Positions 8,165-18,100 of a DNA stretch of 52,962 bases are shown here, piece by piece. The notes below the pieces were generated by a model, which searched no databases, was not told the DNA's origin, and worked only from the letters and a program-made list of their open reading frames with translations. Source of the stretch: JBLFWJ01 sp047611425 (GTDB lineage: Bacteria > Bacteroidota > Bacteroidia > UBA10329); contig JBLFWJ010000002.1 in NCBI GenBank assembly GCA_047611425.1, positions 1 through 52,962 of the forward strand. The letters run 5' to 3'. How positions within the stretch are numbered: the stretch's first letter is position 1; every line of letters begins with the position of its first letter. A program made the translations under genes and the position numbers.

Positions 8165-11100
8165 TCGTAAGATTTAAGTTCAAGGTTATAAAGCGCTTCC
8201 GTTATTGCAATATCCGTGTCTTTAAAGTAGAAAACACCGCCCCAGTCCCATATCTTCTTCTCATATACAGTAACTACGCCAGAAGCGTTCACAATATGTC
8301 TTGCTAGAGTAAAGCCTTTCCCGTTAACAATTTCTTCGGTAAGTCCTTCTGGGTAAATCTGAGCCAGCTCTGATAAAAATGCCAACCGTTGCTGTTCCGC
8401 ATCCAAATTCAATTCTTCAACCCGTTTCAACGCTTCCTCATATCGTTGTTGTCGTACATCTTCTTTATCAGATGGAGCTTCAGATGATGTTGCTGATTGA
8501 TCATTTTGAATTGCCTTAAGTGCAAGAGCTCGTGCGGCTTGTACTTCTGCTAATCGTGTCGCTTCAGCATCTTTCCGTGCCTGGTCGGCCGCAGCTTGTT
8601 CCTCAAATTTTCGCTTGGCCTCTTCTTTCTTTAAACGGTCTTTTTCTGCGGCATCGGCAATCAATGCCAACTGTTCATTTGCCTCTGCTATTTTAGCTTG
8701 AGGTACAGACTCAGTCGGTTTTAAGACAAGGGCTTGATCGAATTTATTCTTGGCTTCGGCATATTTGGCAGAAGCCATCAGATTATTACCATCCTGAAGC
8801 AAAAGCATGTACTCTCGTTCTTTGCCCGCCTTCTCCTTGTCCGAAGCAGCTATTTGAACCTTAAGGGCTTCAATCTGCTTTATCTGTTCTCTTGGCTCTT
8901 TTGCTCTTGGTTTTTCTTTTAAAGCACGATTGTATGCTGCAATGGCCTGATCGTAATCCCCTACTTCAAAAGCAAGTTCTGCCGTTTCAATTTGGTTGTG
9001 ATAGCGATCATCCAATGCTTGCGTTTCTCTTTCCGCTTTTGTAATATCCTTTTCAATTGATTCCAAGTCCTTGACCTTATCCTTAATTTCCTTTCCATCA
9101 GGTTTTAGAGCCAATCCTTGATCATACTGTGTTCGGGCCTTAGCATAGTCTTTCTTATCAAATGCTTGATTTCCTATTGTGAGGAATCTCAGGTAGTCTT
9201 CTTCTTTCTTTTTGGCGGCAAGGGCTGCATTAGCCTTCAGCTCGTCTTCATTCTTCTTCTGCAACTCAGCAGCTACTCTCTGTTCTTCCTTTGATTTTTC
9301 TAGCTCTACCCTTGCAGCAGCCTTGGCCTCTAAATCTGCCTTTTGCAAATCCTCCTTCTCCAACCTCAACTCTACCTTCTTTTGAGCAGCCTTTGCTTTT
9401 ATGCGCTCCGCTTCCAGCGCATCAAGCTGTGTTTGTCTGTCAGCAGCCCATCTATCTTCAACTTTTCTTTGATCCTCGGCTTTTCTACGGTTTTCCGCTT
9501 CTATATTTTGCTGGCGTTGTTTAACAGCCGCCAATTCATTTGCGTTGATTTCATCAATTCGCTCTTGTTCAGTAGCTATGCGAGCATTTTGTTTCTCAAA
9601 CTGCTCTCTTTGAAACAGAATCTGTTGTTTCTTTTCATCTTCTACTCTAGCCCTACGTTCCTCTTCTACTTTTTTCGCTACCGCTAGGTATTGTTCATCA
9701 GCTTTTCGTTTTTCATCCTCGGCTTTGCTAACCTTTGCTTGAGCTATTTCTTCTGCCCTTACCAATCTGGTCTCTTCGTACTTTCTTAAATGAGCAAATT
9801 GATCTGCTTTTTTCTCCTCATATTCTTGTTCTAAAATGTCTATCTCCTTTTGGTTTGCCGCAGCAAACATATCTTGATATCTGATGTTTGAAACTCCACC
9901 AACAGCATTTTTTTGAATTCTATAAGCATCGAACATTGCTTCTGCCTTTTCACGTCTGAACTCGGCATCTTTAGGAAGCGTCTCCATCAATGCTTCCACT
10001 GTATTTTCCCGTTCTCCACCACCTTGTGCAATTGCGTTTTCTAGTTCCTTGTATTTCTTGTTTCGTAAATCTCCAATAACTTGTTTGTGAACCACTTGAG
10101 CATCTTTTTCAGACTTAACACCTAACTCTCGTTTTTCAACTCTCACATTAGCCCGTTTTGCCTCAAGATCTTCCCACTGTCTTTGCTTTTCATCAAATCG
10201 GTCATTTTTCTTCTTTTGCTTCGCTTCATCCTCAGTTTGTTTTGCCACAGCAAATAGAGAGTTAAAGTCAATGCCGGAATAGTTATTTCCCCCTTGATTT
10301 ATCTGACGACTTTCCACATACGTGTCATAAACAGCCTGTGCCTTTTCCTCTTTGTATGGATCATTCTTCGAAAAGGCTTCTTGAAGCGCTTTAATCGTTT
10401 CTGCTCGTTCTCCATTTGAACTTTTAATGGCCTCCTCAATTTTCCTCACAGTTTCTTGCTCCTCAGCTATCTTCCTACCCTCAACTTTGGCCATAAATGC
10501 CGCTAACCTTGCTGAATCCGCTTGGTCTTTTGTAGAAGATTCATTTTCACGAGCCGCAAATTCAGCAGTAGAAGCCGCTGCAAATAGATTATCGAAATTC
10601 ATGCTGGAAAGTGTGGATCCAGTCTTTCGCATATTTTCATACTCTGCGTAAACTGCCGCGGCCTTTTCTTCCCTGTATGGGTCTTTTCCAAATTGCTTTT
10701 CAAGATTTTTTATGGCTGTTTCAGGGTTTCCATTTGCGTTGAAAATTGCTTGATAATAACTTTCGACCTTCTCTGCTTTGACTTCCTTTTGCCGTGACTC
10801 TTCTTCGGTAGCTGCTGCAGCGATTCTTTCTCGAGCCTCCAATTGAGACGAGGCGTTAGCTTTTGCCAACGCTTCAGATTGCGCTTGTTTTACCGCAAGT
10901 GTTGCATTTTGAACCTTTGCCTTTCTCTGTTCTTCAATTTCAGTCATTTCAGCCATATGCTGAACCTCAAATTCTTGAGTCGATTTAAAAATTGACTGAA
11001 AATCGATATTGGCAGTAGTACCACCTTGTTTCTTCTTTTCCTTCTCTAGCTCAGCAAAAATTATGTCCACTTTCTTAGCTCGAAGAGAATCTGACTTTGG

Positions 11101-11823
11101 ATAGATTTTAAGAAGTGATTCTTTAACTTTCGTCTCGTCTCCGCCAATCGTTGCCGTTGCTTTAATGATTTCAGCTGCTTCCAAACCATCTGATTCTAAC
11201 AGCATTTTAGCTGCCTCTTCTCGCTCAAACTTTTGTTGGGCTTCCAACTCGGCCTGTCGATGTCGTTCTTCTGCTAACCTTGCAAGACGTTCTTCTTCTA
11301 CTTGTTCCTCTTTAGTGTAATCAAGTTCATAGGCCATTGAATTTTTCCGAATGTCGTAGAACACTCTAGCCACGGCTCCTACATAGTCTAATCCATCAAG
11401 GTCTTTAACTAGATAAACATCGAACATAAACTTTGGCACTTTGGTTTCTGTAGATGCCGCCATAGTAACATCTGTGTCGAAGTCAACCATTTTGCTGGTA
11501 AATCCATCCTTTTCAACCTTAATGACATACATTTTATTAATGTCAAGATTAAAAGCAAATTTGCCATTCCCTTTCGTGACCATCTTCTTAATCTCGACCA
11601 AACCACTTTTAGATCCATCGGGGTCTTCAAAAATGGTAACCACGACCTCCTTTAGAGTTTTGCTCAGTTCTTTTGCATTACCTTCAATCTGAACCGGTGG
11701 TTTAACGTTTGATTGGTATTCGACTACTTCAGTGTATTCTCCATTATCCTGCCCAACCACATTCGATAGGCTAAAAATGAAGGCCGTTAGGCAAAGTAGT
11801 ATGTAGGTCTTTAAATCTGGCAT
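8161..11823 (-). CDS. large exported coiled-coil/TPR protein with four internal repeats
   Basis: A 1,220-residue exported protein of no family I can name. It has a signal peptide (residues 1-24, ending NVVGQ), then a carboxypeptidase-regulatory-like or PEGA-like beta domain (about 41-140), a region dominated by Glu/Lys/Ala/Arg coiled coil (about 170-880) and three TPRs (about 880-1045; YLRFLTIGNQAFDKKDY, YHNQIETAELAFEVGDY, YMLLLQDGNNLMASAKY). The C-terminal 90 residues form a conserved-looking domain ending VFYFKDTDIAITEALYNLE. Four copies of a non-coiled module interrupt the coiled coil (see repeat entry). The gene starts 31 bp after the PorE-like gene at 11855 and overlaps the next start by 4 bp, so it is probably made together with them. 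A long rod-like periplasmic linker or tether is a guess from architecture only. Confidence 0.82.
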   Translation of the reverse strand: MPDLKTYILLCLTAFIFSLSNVVGQDNGEYTEVVEYQSNVKPPVQIEGNAKELSKTLKEVVVTIFEDPDGSKSGLVEIKKMVTKGNGKFAFNLDINKMYVIKVEKDGFTSKMVDFDTDVTMAASTETKVPKFMFDVYLVKDLDGLDYVGAVARVFYDIRKNSMAYELDYTKEEQVEEERLARLAEERHRQAELEAQQKFEREEAAKMLLESDGLEAAEIIKATATIGGDETKVKESLLKIYPKSDSLRAKKVDIIFAELEKEKKKQGGTTANIDFQSIFKSTQEFEVQHMAEMTEIEEQRKAKVQNATLAVKQAQSEALAKANASSQLEARERIAAAATEEESRQKEVKAEKVESYYQAIFNANGNPETAIKNLEKQFGKDPYREEKAAAVYAEYENMRKTGSTLSSMNFDNLFAAASTAEFAARENESSTKDQADSARLAAFMAKVEGRKIAEEQETVRKIEEAIKSSNGERAETIKALQEAFSKNDPYKEEKAQAVYDTYVESRQINQGGNNYSGIDFNSLFAVAKQTEDEAKQKKKNDRFDEKQRQWEDLEAKRANVRVEKRELGVKSEKDAQVVHKQVIGDLRNKKYKELENAIAQGGGERENTVEALMETLPKDAEFRREKAEAMFDAYRIQKNAVGGVSNIRYQDMFAAANQKEIDILEQEYEEKKADQFAHLRKYEETRLVRAEEIAQAKVSKAEDEKRKADEQYLAVAKKVEEERRARVEDEKKQQILFQREQFEKQNARIATEQERIDEINANELAAVKQRQQNIEAENRRKAEDQRKVEDRWAADRQTQLDALEAERIKAKAAQKKVELRLEKEDLQKADLEAKAAARVELEKSKEEQRVAAELQKKNEDELKANAALAAKKKEEDYLRFLTIGNQAFDKKDYAKARTQYDQGLALKPDGKEIKDKVKDLESIEKDITKAERETQALDDRYHNQIETAELAFEVGDYDQAIAAYNRALKEKPRAKEPREQIKQIEALKVQIAASDKEKAGKEREYMLLLQDGNNLMASAKYAEAKNKFDQALVLKPTESVPQAKIAEANEQLALIADAAEKDRLKKEEAKRKFEEQAAADQARKDAEATRLAEVQAARALALKAIQNDQSATSSEAPSDKEDVRQQRYEEALKRVEELNLDAEQQRLAFLSELAQIYPEGLTEEIVNGKGFTLARHIVNASGVVTVYEKKIWDWGGVFYFKDTDIAITEALYNLELKSYE
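9844..11145 (-). repeat. four copies of an unnamed protein module inside the coiled-coil gene
   Basis: Codons 227-285, 364-424, 470-533 and 602-660 of the gene at 8161 encode divergent copies of one module, about 60 residues each and 106-137 residues apart. Each copy has a helix (ETIKALQEAF in copy 3), a polar turn (KDPYREEKA in copy 2), a second helix with V/F-Y/F-x-x-Y, a Gly-rich turn and a closing motif of the form IDFNSLFAVA (FDNLFAAA and QDMFAAA in others). Coiled coil fills the spaces between copies. I do not recognise the module from any named family. Confidence 0.7.
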
Positions 11824-11854
11824 TTCCGCAACTTAATTCAACGAGTGATGTAAA

Positions 11855-14800
11855 TCATTTCCCCTCGGTGGTAATAACCGTCCCTCCTCCAACATCAACT
11901 ATGGTCAATTCAATTCTTCTATTCATCTGACGTCCTTCTGGATTGTCAGAACCGTCTGGATTCTCGTTAGGTGCAATATGTTTGGTTTCTCCATAACCCA
12001 TTGGCACAACTCTTTTAGATGAGACATTCTTCTTTTTTAACCATCCAACAACACTCTTGGCTCTATTTCTACTGAGTTTCATGTTATATTCATCTGAGCC
12101 ACGCGCATCTGTGTGTCCAGAAATCTCCACTTTCACTTTAGGGTAGTTGTCCATGAAAACCAATAATTTATTCAATTCTACAATTGACTCATCTCGAATA
12201 TTGTAACGGTCGAAATCGAAGTAAATCCTTTCTAGAATAATCTTGTCGCCCACTTTTAATTCTCGGCTGTTGTTAATGTCAGCGTCAAGCAATGTTGGGT
12301 CATAGCCCAAAGCACGTTGCTTTTCCATTGATGCCAGTTCCTCTTCCAGTCTAGCAATCTCTTCTTCCAATTCGCCTGTTGGTATATCCTGAACTGGCCT
12401 CACATCCACTATCTCAGGCTCTGTAAATTTCATAAAAGGAGAGAAACACACGTCATTAATTTCTTTTGAGTGACCATAACACGGGGTAATCTCATCACCA
12501 GTTTTGAAATACCACAATTCAGGATCTTTGTCCTTTGTTCCGGTAATCACATATTGGCTATTCTTTGAAATGTAGGTGGATGAAACAGGTTGGTCATTGC
12601 CGACAAATGCATTTCGAACACTTGAACTAACTGCATCCCAAGAATATATAAATGCATTGGTACTTGCCGACACAACTGTTCTGCTGTCTGGTGAAATCAT
12701 CACATCAGTAACAGCCGATCCATGAAGTTGAAATTCATTGAGCATTGCTCCAGTTGAGATGTCCCATCTCTTTGCTTTTCCATCCGACCCTCCGGTAACA
12801 ATATAACTGCCTGAAGGGGCATAAGAAACACTGAGCACAGGACCTGAATGTCCAGGAAAAACTCCAACCAGTTCCTCACTAATCACTTCCCACATTAGTA
12901 CATTCCCATCATCTGAAACAGAAACAAAGTAGTTTCCGTCAGGGCTTACTGCTACATCATTTACAGCAGCTTGATGACCATAATATGTTTTAAGAGCAAG
13001 TCCTGATTCAACATCAAAAAGTTTTATTGTTGAGTCTGAACTAGCAGAAAGGAAATATTTTCCATTTGGAATAAAGGAAGCTCCATTTACCCGAGCTTTA
13101 TGGCCATAGTAAGCCTTGTGCAAGGTACCATCCGGCAAATTCCATAGATTCACCTTTCCAGATTCCATTGCGTTCAATGCGTACTTACCGTAGGGTGAGA
13201 ATTCAACTGTTGTAACGTTTCCGGAGTTATAAAGGTCGAGCACCATTTTACAGTTAGGCACATCCCATATCAAAGCATGTCCATCAGGGCTACCTGACAT
13301 CGCATAAACATTACCACCTTGCTCCTCTCCAAGCATTCTCTTACGCCATTTTTCCGGATCGTTTCGAAGCGTGTAATCTTTAATAAGTTCTCGTACCTGT
13401 GCATTCTTACCCATTACTGTAAGTACTTCCGCTGTATCGTAGAATAACTCTGACTCGATGTATACGCAATAGCTACCAGGTTCAAGTACTTGTACGTAAT
13501 TACTAGACTTACCGTGTGGACGATAGGTTCCTATGAATTCGCCAGTAAGATCGTTGGTAACAGTCATAACGACATCTCCAATTTCAAAATTCGGATCCAT
13601 TGCTAGGGAGTCCTTGATATTGGTAACCGATCCCCGAACAATTGATTCGACTGGAATAACCTCATTAAACGTTACTCTATAAATATCCCTTTCACCTAAT
13701 CCGCCAGTTCGAAATTGTGATATGTAACCGTATCGGCCTGTCGTAGACATACTAATGTTAAAGTCATCATCAACAGTATTTATTGGATAGCCCACATTCC
13801 TTGGAACGGACCACGTATTTGTCAATTCATCCCATTCGGTAGTGAAAATGTCAAAACCGCCCATACTAGTATGCCCTTCACTACAGAAATAAAGGGTTCG
13901 ACCATTTGCGGCTAAGTGAGGAAACGATTCATTGTACTCTGTATTGATCACATCTGGTAGCCTCTGACCAATACCCCATCTGCCGTTAGGCAACCTTCGG
14001 CTCATGTACAAATCGGTTCCTTTTTTCCCTTTTCCAGTCTCGCGAGAAAAGAAAACTAAGTTTCCATCGGTGGAAAGTCCGGCCGTAGTTTCAATGTCAT
14101 CCGTATTGATATTCTTTCCGAAATCTTTGTATTCATCAAAGAATCTACCTTTTCGAGGAGAAACCATGATATCATCGTATCCATCAAAATTGTCGATGTA
14201 AACTAATAACTCTTGCCCATCGGCCGAAATCCCTACAACTTCCTCAAAATACTCTGTATTTACTGATGAACCGATATTGTGTGCTTCTTTGAATTTCCCT
14301 CTAACGGTTCTTGATCTGAAAATATCCGTTGCTTTGTATCCATCATAATCAAGATAAAGTCCCAAACAATCTGGTCTTTTGGTGCAGAAGACAATAAAAG
14401 ACTCATCCTCAGGAATAAACGGGTTATAATCCGGATACGGTGAATTAACTAGTCCACCGAGGTTTTCAAAAGTTACGTCTCTAGGGTATTTCAACAACTG
14501 CTTTCCATTAAAGCACATTTCAATCATCCTAGATCCCGTAATGATATTGTCTTCTTTCCCTCTGCTGATTTCCTTGAATTGATTAAACGTTGTTATTGCT
14601 TCATCAAATCGGTGTGCAAACATGTACGCCCTTCCTAGCTGATATATAGCCTCTTTGGGAAATTTCGGTTGCTGAACAACGTATTCAAGATATGAAATAG
14701 CCTTGGTTTTATCGATGTTTGACTCTAGGTAACAAGCTCCGATATAGAAGTTGGTTTCAACGTTAGAAGGATCCTTAGAAAGAAGGATGAGGAAATCTTC

Positions 14801-15040
14801 TATAGCAGCGCGAAAATTACCACCCCAGTAATAATCCATCGCTCCTCTTTTAGAGACCTTTAATCTTCTCTTATCCCTTTGTTCGTCACTCTCGTTAATA
14901 TCCCGATTGAATTCATCCTCAGAAACTTTGGTGATGTCCCGAGACTGGCCATTGGCCGTGGACCAAGAAGCCACAATGTATAGCATAATCGCAGCCAATC
15001 TGGTAAACCAATTGGTGAGATTGTATATCGGTTTTTTCAT
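11855..15040 (-). CDS. PorE-like protein: TPR, PD40, CRD, WD40 and OmpA domains
   Basis: An exported protein of 1,061 residues. Domains in order: signal peptide (1-31), TPR (about 65-180), PD40 propeller (about 190-460), carboxypeptidase-regulatory-like domain (about 465-555), a second propeller of classical WD40 repeats (about 575-870, GHxxxV...SPDG...WD pattern, e.g. GHSGPVLSVSYAPSG), a short coiled coil (about 888-912) and an OmpA peptidoglycan-binding domain (about 935-1048). In the OmpA domain the diaminopimelate-binding Asp of GHTDARG and Arg of LSRNRAKSV are intact, so it should bind peptidoglycan. Without the WD40 block the order equals T9SS PorE. Upstream lies a 137-bp gap after the gene at 15178, large enough for its own promoter. 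A role in T9SS or gliding-motor anchoring is inferred. Confidence 0.85.
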   Translation of the reverse strand: MKKPIYNLTNWFTRLAAIMLYIVASWSTANGQSRDITKVSEDEFNRDINESDEQRDKRRLKVSKRGAMDYYWGGNFRAAIEDFLILLSKDPSNVETNFYIGACYLESNIDKTKAISYLEYVVQQPKFPKEAIYQLGRAYMFAHRFDEAITTFNQFKEISRGKEDNIITGSRMIEMCFNGKQLLKYPRDVTFENLGGLVNSPYPDYNPFIPEDESFIVFCTKRPDCLGLYLDYDGYKATDIFRSRTVRGKFKEAHNIGSSVNTEYFEEVVGISADGQELLVYIDNFDGYDDIMVSPRKGRFFDEYKDFGKNINTDDIETTAGLSTDGNLVFFSRETGKGKKGTDLYMSRRLPNGRWGIGQRLPDVINTEYNESFPHLAANGRTLYFCSEGHTSMGGFDIFTTEWDELTNTWSVPRNVGYPINTVDDDFNISMSTTGRYGYISQFRTGGLGERDIYRVTFNEVIPVESIVRGSVTNIKDSLAMDPNFEIGDVVMTVTNDLTGEFIGTYRPHGKSSNYVQVLEPGSYCVYIESELFYDTAEVLTVMGKNAQVRELIKDYTLRNDPEKWRKRMLGEEQGGNVYAMSGSPDGHALIWDVPNCKMVLDLYNSGNVTTVEFSPYGKYALNAMESGKVNLWNLPDGTLHKAYYGHKARVNGASFIPNGKYFLSASSDSTIKLFDVESGLALKTYYGHQAAVNDVAVSPDGNYFVSVSDDGNVLMWEVISEELVGVFPGHSGPVLSVSYAPSGSYIVTGGSDGKAKRWDISTGAMLNEFQLHGSAVTDVMISPDSRTVVSASTNAFIYSWDAVSSSVRNAFVGNDQPVSSTYISKNSQYVITGTKDKDPELWYFKTGDEITPCYGHSKEINDVCFSPFMKFTEPEIVDVRPVQDIPTGELEEEIARLEEELASMEKQRALGYDPTLLDADINNSRELKVGDKIILERIYFDFDRYNIRDESIVELNKLLVFMDNYPKVKVEISGHTDARGSDEYNMKLSRNRAKSVVGWLKKKNVSSKRVVPMGYGETKHIAPNENPDGSDNPEGRQMNRRIELTIVDVGGGTVITTEGK

Positions 15041-15177
15041 CGCAACGGCCCTATTGTGCGGACCAAATCAAGTCAACCACCAAATAAACTGAAACTAGAT
15101 CAGCGACACAAGAATATATCGATAATAAACACTTTAAATGCAAGAAAAGGTGGAGATAACCGTTTTATTCGGCTTGA

Positions 15178-18100
15178 TTAGGACCCAATCTGCAATCCTT
15201 TTGGAATGTTGATCTTCTCAACTTCCATCTTTTCGGTTTTGCCTGTTGGTAAACCAATCTCTATTCTTCGGTTTAAAGCTCTGCCTGATGGATTATCTGT
15301 TCCATCTGGATTTTCATTAATGGCAATCGGTCGTTGTTCTCCATAACCAACGGCTCTCAATCGGCTTTTACTTATACCCATATTGGTAAGGTACCTTAGA
15401 ACCGACTCGGCTCTAGTTTGAGATAAGCGCATATTGTAACCATTGTCTCCCTTAGAATCTGTGTGCCCCTCCACTACTATTGAGACTCCTGAGTTATCCT
15501 TGAGAAAGTAATATAGCTTATTCAACTCCTTCTTTGAAGTTGGTTTTAAAGAAGCTTGGTTGTAATCAAAGAAAATATTTTTGAGCACAAAATTCTTCCC
15601 GCTCTTCAACTCCTCAGCTGAGAAGACAGCTTCCCGGGGCTGGGGTTTTACTGCTCTACTAGTGCTCTTGCCGCTAACCCCCATGTTATTCATGATGATA
15701 TCCAGCTTTCGGTTAACCTCGGCAAATTGATCTCTGAGATCTTTGTTCTCATTAATCACTTGCTCATTCATTATTCGCAGCTCGTTAATATTGCCAGCGC
15801 TATTGTTTCGCGATTTTTCTTCTTCAGCCTTTCTAGCTGCCTCTGCCTTAGCTTCCTGTTTCTTTCTTTCCGCAGCACTTGCGATTTCTGATTGTCTAGC
15901 CGATTCCTCCTGGCGACTTAATTCTTCCAATCGATCCGATTCGAGTCGTGCAGCTTTCTCCTCTTTTAGCCTATCTGATTCTAAGTTCTCAAACTGACTA
16001 TCTAACTGCTTTACTTGCGACTCTAGTTGAGACCGTTCCTGATTATTAGAAGCGCCTTGAGCCAGTAAAGAACTTTTAGCTTCTTCAGCCTCAGAAAGCG
16101 ATTGCTCAGCTTTGTTCTTACGGTTCAGCACTTTTCTTCTTCTTTCATCCAGATTGGCCAATTCTTCATCAGCCTCCTTAATGTCAGATTCAGCCTTAGT
16201 TGCGACCAAAGACTCTTCCTCAGTTGACTTATCTATCCCCTTCTTCTCTGTTTTAAGCCTTGCGATTCTTGCAAGAGCATTAGCCTTCTTATCCTTGATT
16301 TCAGAAGAGCTAAGCGATTCTGCCTGAATAGATTGAATCGGGTTTTGCTTTACCGGCTCTTTCGTGACTTGCGCAACTTCTTGCTTTGGAGGAAGTTTGA
16401 TTGGCGCCTTCTTTATTTCTTGCTGCTTTGCAACCGGCTTAGTTTGCTGGGCTACAGGCTCTGCAGGTGTATCGTAACCAACTCCTTGTTTAGCTGCTTT
16501 TAACTTTTCTATCCTAGCCAAAAGTTCAGCACGCTTTTTCGCCACAGGATCAACGATTTCTTCAGTTCCTTCAGTTTTCACTGGCTCTTGTGAAGAAGCC
16601 AATTCTCCAGCTCTACTTTCCTCCTCTAATTGTTTAGCTAGCTCTGCCGATCGGGCCATCTCGGCCTTTTTATCCGCCTCAAGTTTAGCAGCGGCTTGTT
16701 CTTGCGCAATTCTATCGTCTGCCGCATTCTTGGCATCTAGCTCAGCTTCATTTTTTTTAGCGACTTCAGCCTGCTGAGCGGCCAGAATTTGCTGACGTTG
16801 TTTCTCTTGAGCCTCTTGTTCTGCTAATTGCTCTTCTTGAAGTTTCTGACCCTCACCCTCTGCTTGCTTTGCAGCTAAATCTTGCGCTGCTTTTTCACTA
16901 GGCTTTTGTTTCGAGGCTTCAATTCGTGCCGTCTGCGTATCAGCAGCTAATTGATCTATCTGTTCTCGCTCTATCCGCTTTCTTTCTGCATTTGCTGCTT
17001 CAGCTTCGGCCGCCTTTCTCAGCTGTTCGGCAGACTGTGCTTCCATGGCAAACTGATCTTCCACTTCTTGACGCTCTAACGCATCTGCTTCCTGCTGTGC
17101 AAGAAGGTCGGAATTCAATGCAGAGTTAGCAGCTGCGACTATCGCCAAACTATCTTCTTCTGCCTTCTTAGCTAATGCAGCAAGACGAGCCAATTCTTCT
17201 TGACGTTTCTTTGCTTGAAGAGCTAGAATCTCATCTCCAAACACCACTTCATCTAGCTCAATGGTTTTATTTATTTCGTAGTAAGTTGAGTTGTCTGGAA
17301 CGTCCACCAAAACTTCTTTAGAGGCATACCCATCAGCGTGATAAGTCACCTCATAATCTTCCCCCGGATCCAAAATAAGGATGTAACGGCCAGTTTCACG
17401 ATTCGGCCTGTACTCGCCAACAATAGATTCGGTACCCACCTCCCTTACAGTGATTTTCGCACCAAGATCCGAATACGCCATTGCTGGGACAGTCATTTTA
17501 CCCGCTAAAATCGTTACGGATGCGGCTTTGGTTTCCTCTAATTTGAGGAGGTATATATCCTGCTCTCCCATTCCTATTGACCGAACGGAAGAGTAATATG
17601 CGTATCGACCATCAGGAGTGGTAACGAAAAACATATCGTTCATAGGCGAGTTTATCGGGTATCCAATATTTTTAGGACTGCCCCATACTCCGTCAACAAG
17701 TTCCGATCGGAATAAATCAAACCCACCCATGCTGCGGTGGCCCTCTGAGCTAAAAATCAAAAATTTACCATCAACAGTTAGAAATGGTGATTCTTCAGCA
17801 TATGGCGTATTGATAGAATCGCCCATGTTTTGAGACAAACTCCACTCTCCATTTGGTAGCTTCCTAGTATAATAAAGATCTCTTTCTCCTCTTCCTCCTG
17901 GTCTATCGGACGTGAAGACAAGCAAATTCTCATCTGCAGAAACAGTAGCGTGTGTTTCCCACGAAGAAGAGTTTACATCAGACCCAACCTTTTTTGGTGT
18001 AGACCATTGACTTCCTTGAAGAACACTGAAATAAATGTCCATGTCCTTATATATATACAAGGTTTGGCCATCAGGTGATAATCCGATTGCTGCTTCGTGA

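Noticed and set aside
8161..11823. TolA, SMC or KID-type repeat protein
   Set aside because: The similarity is only the Glu/Lys/Ala-rich coiled coil; the N-terminal beta domain, the four modules and the TPRs do not fit any of these.
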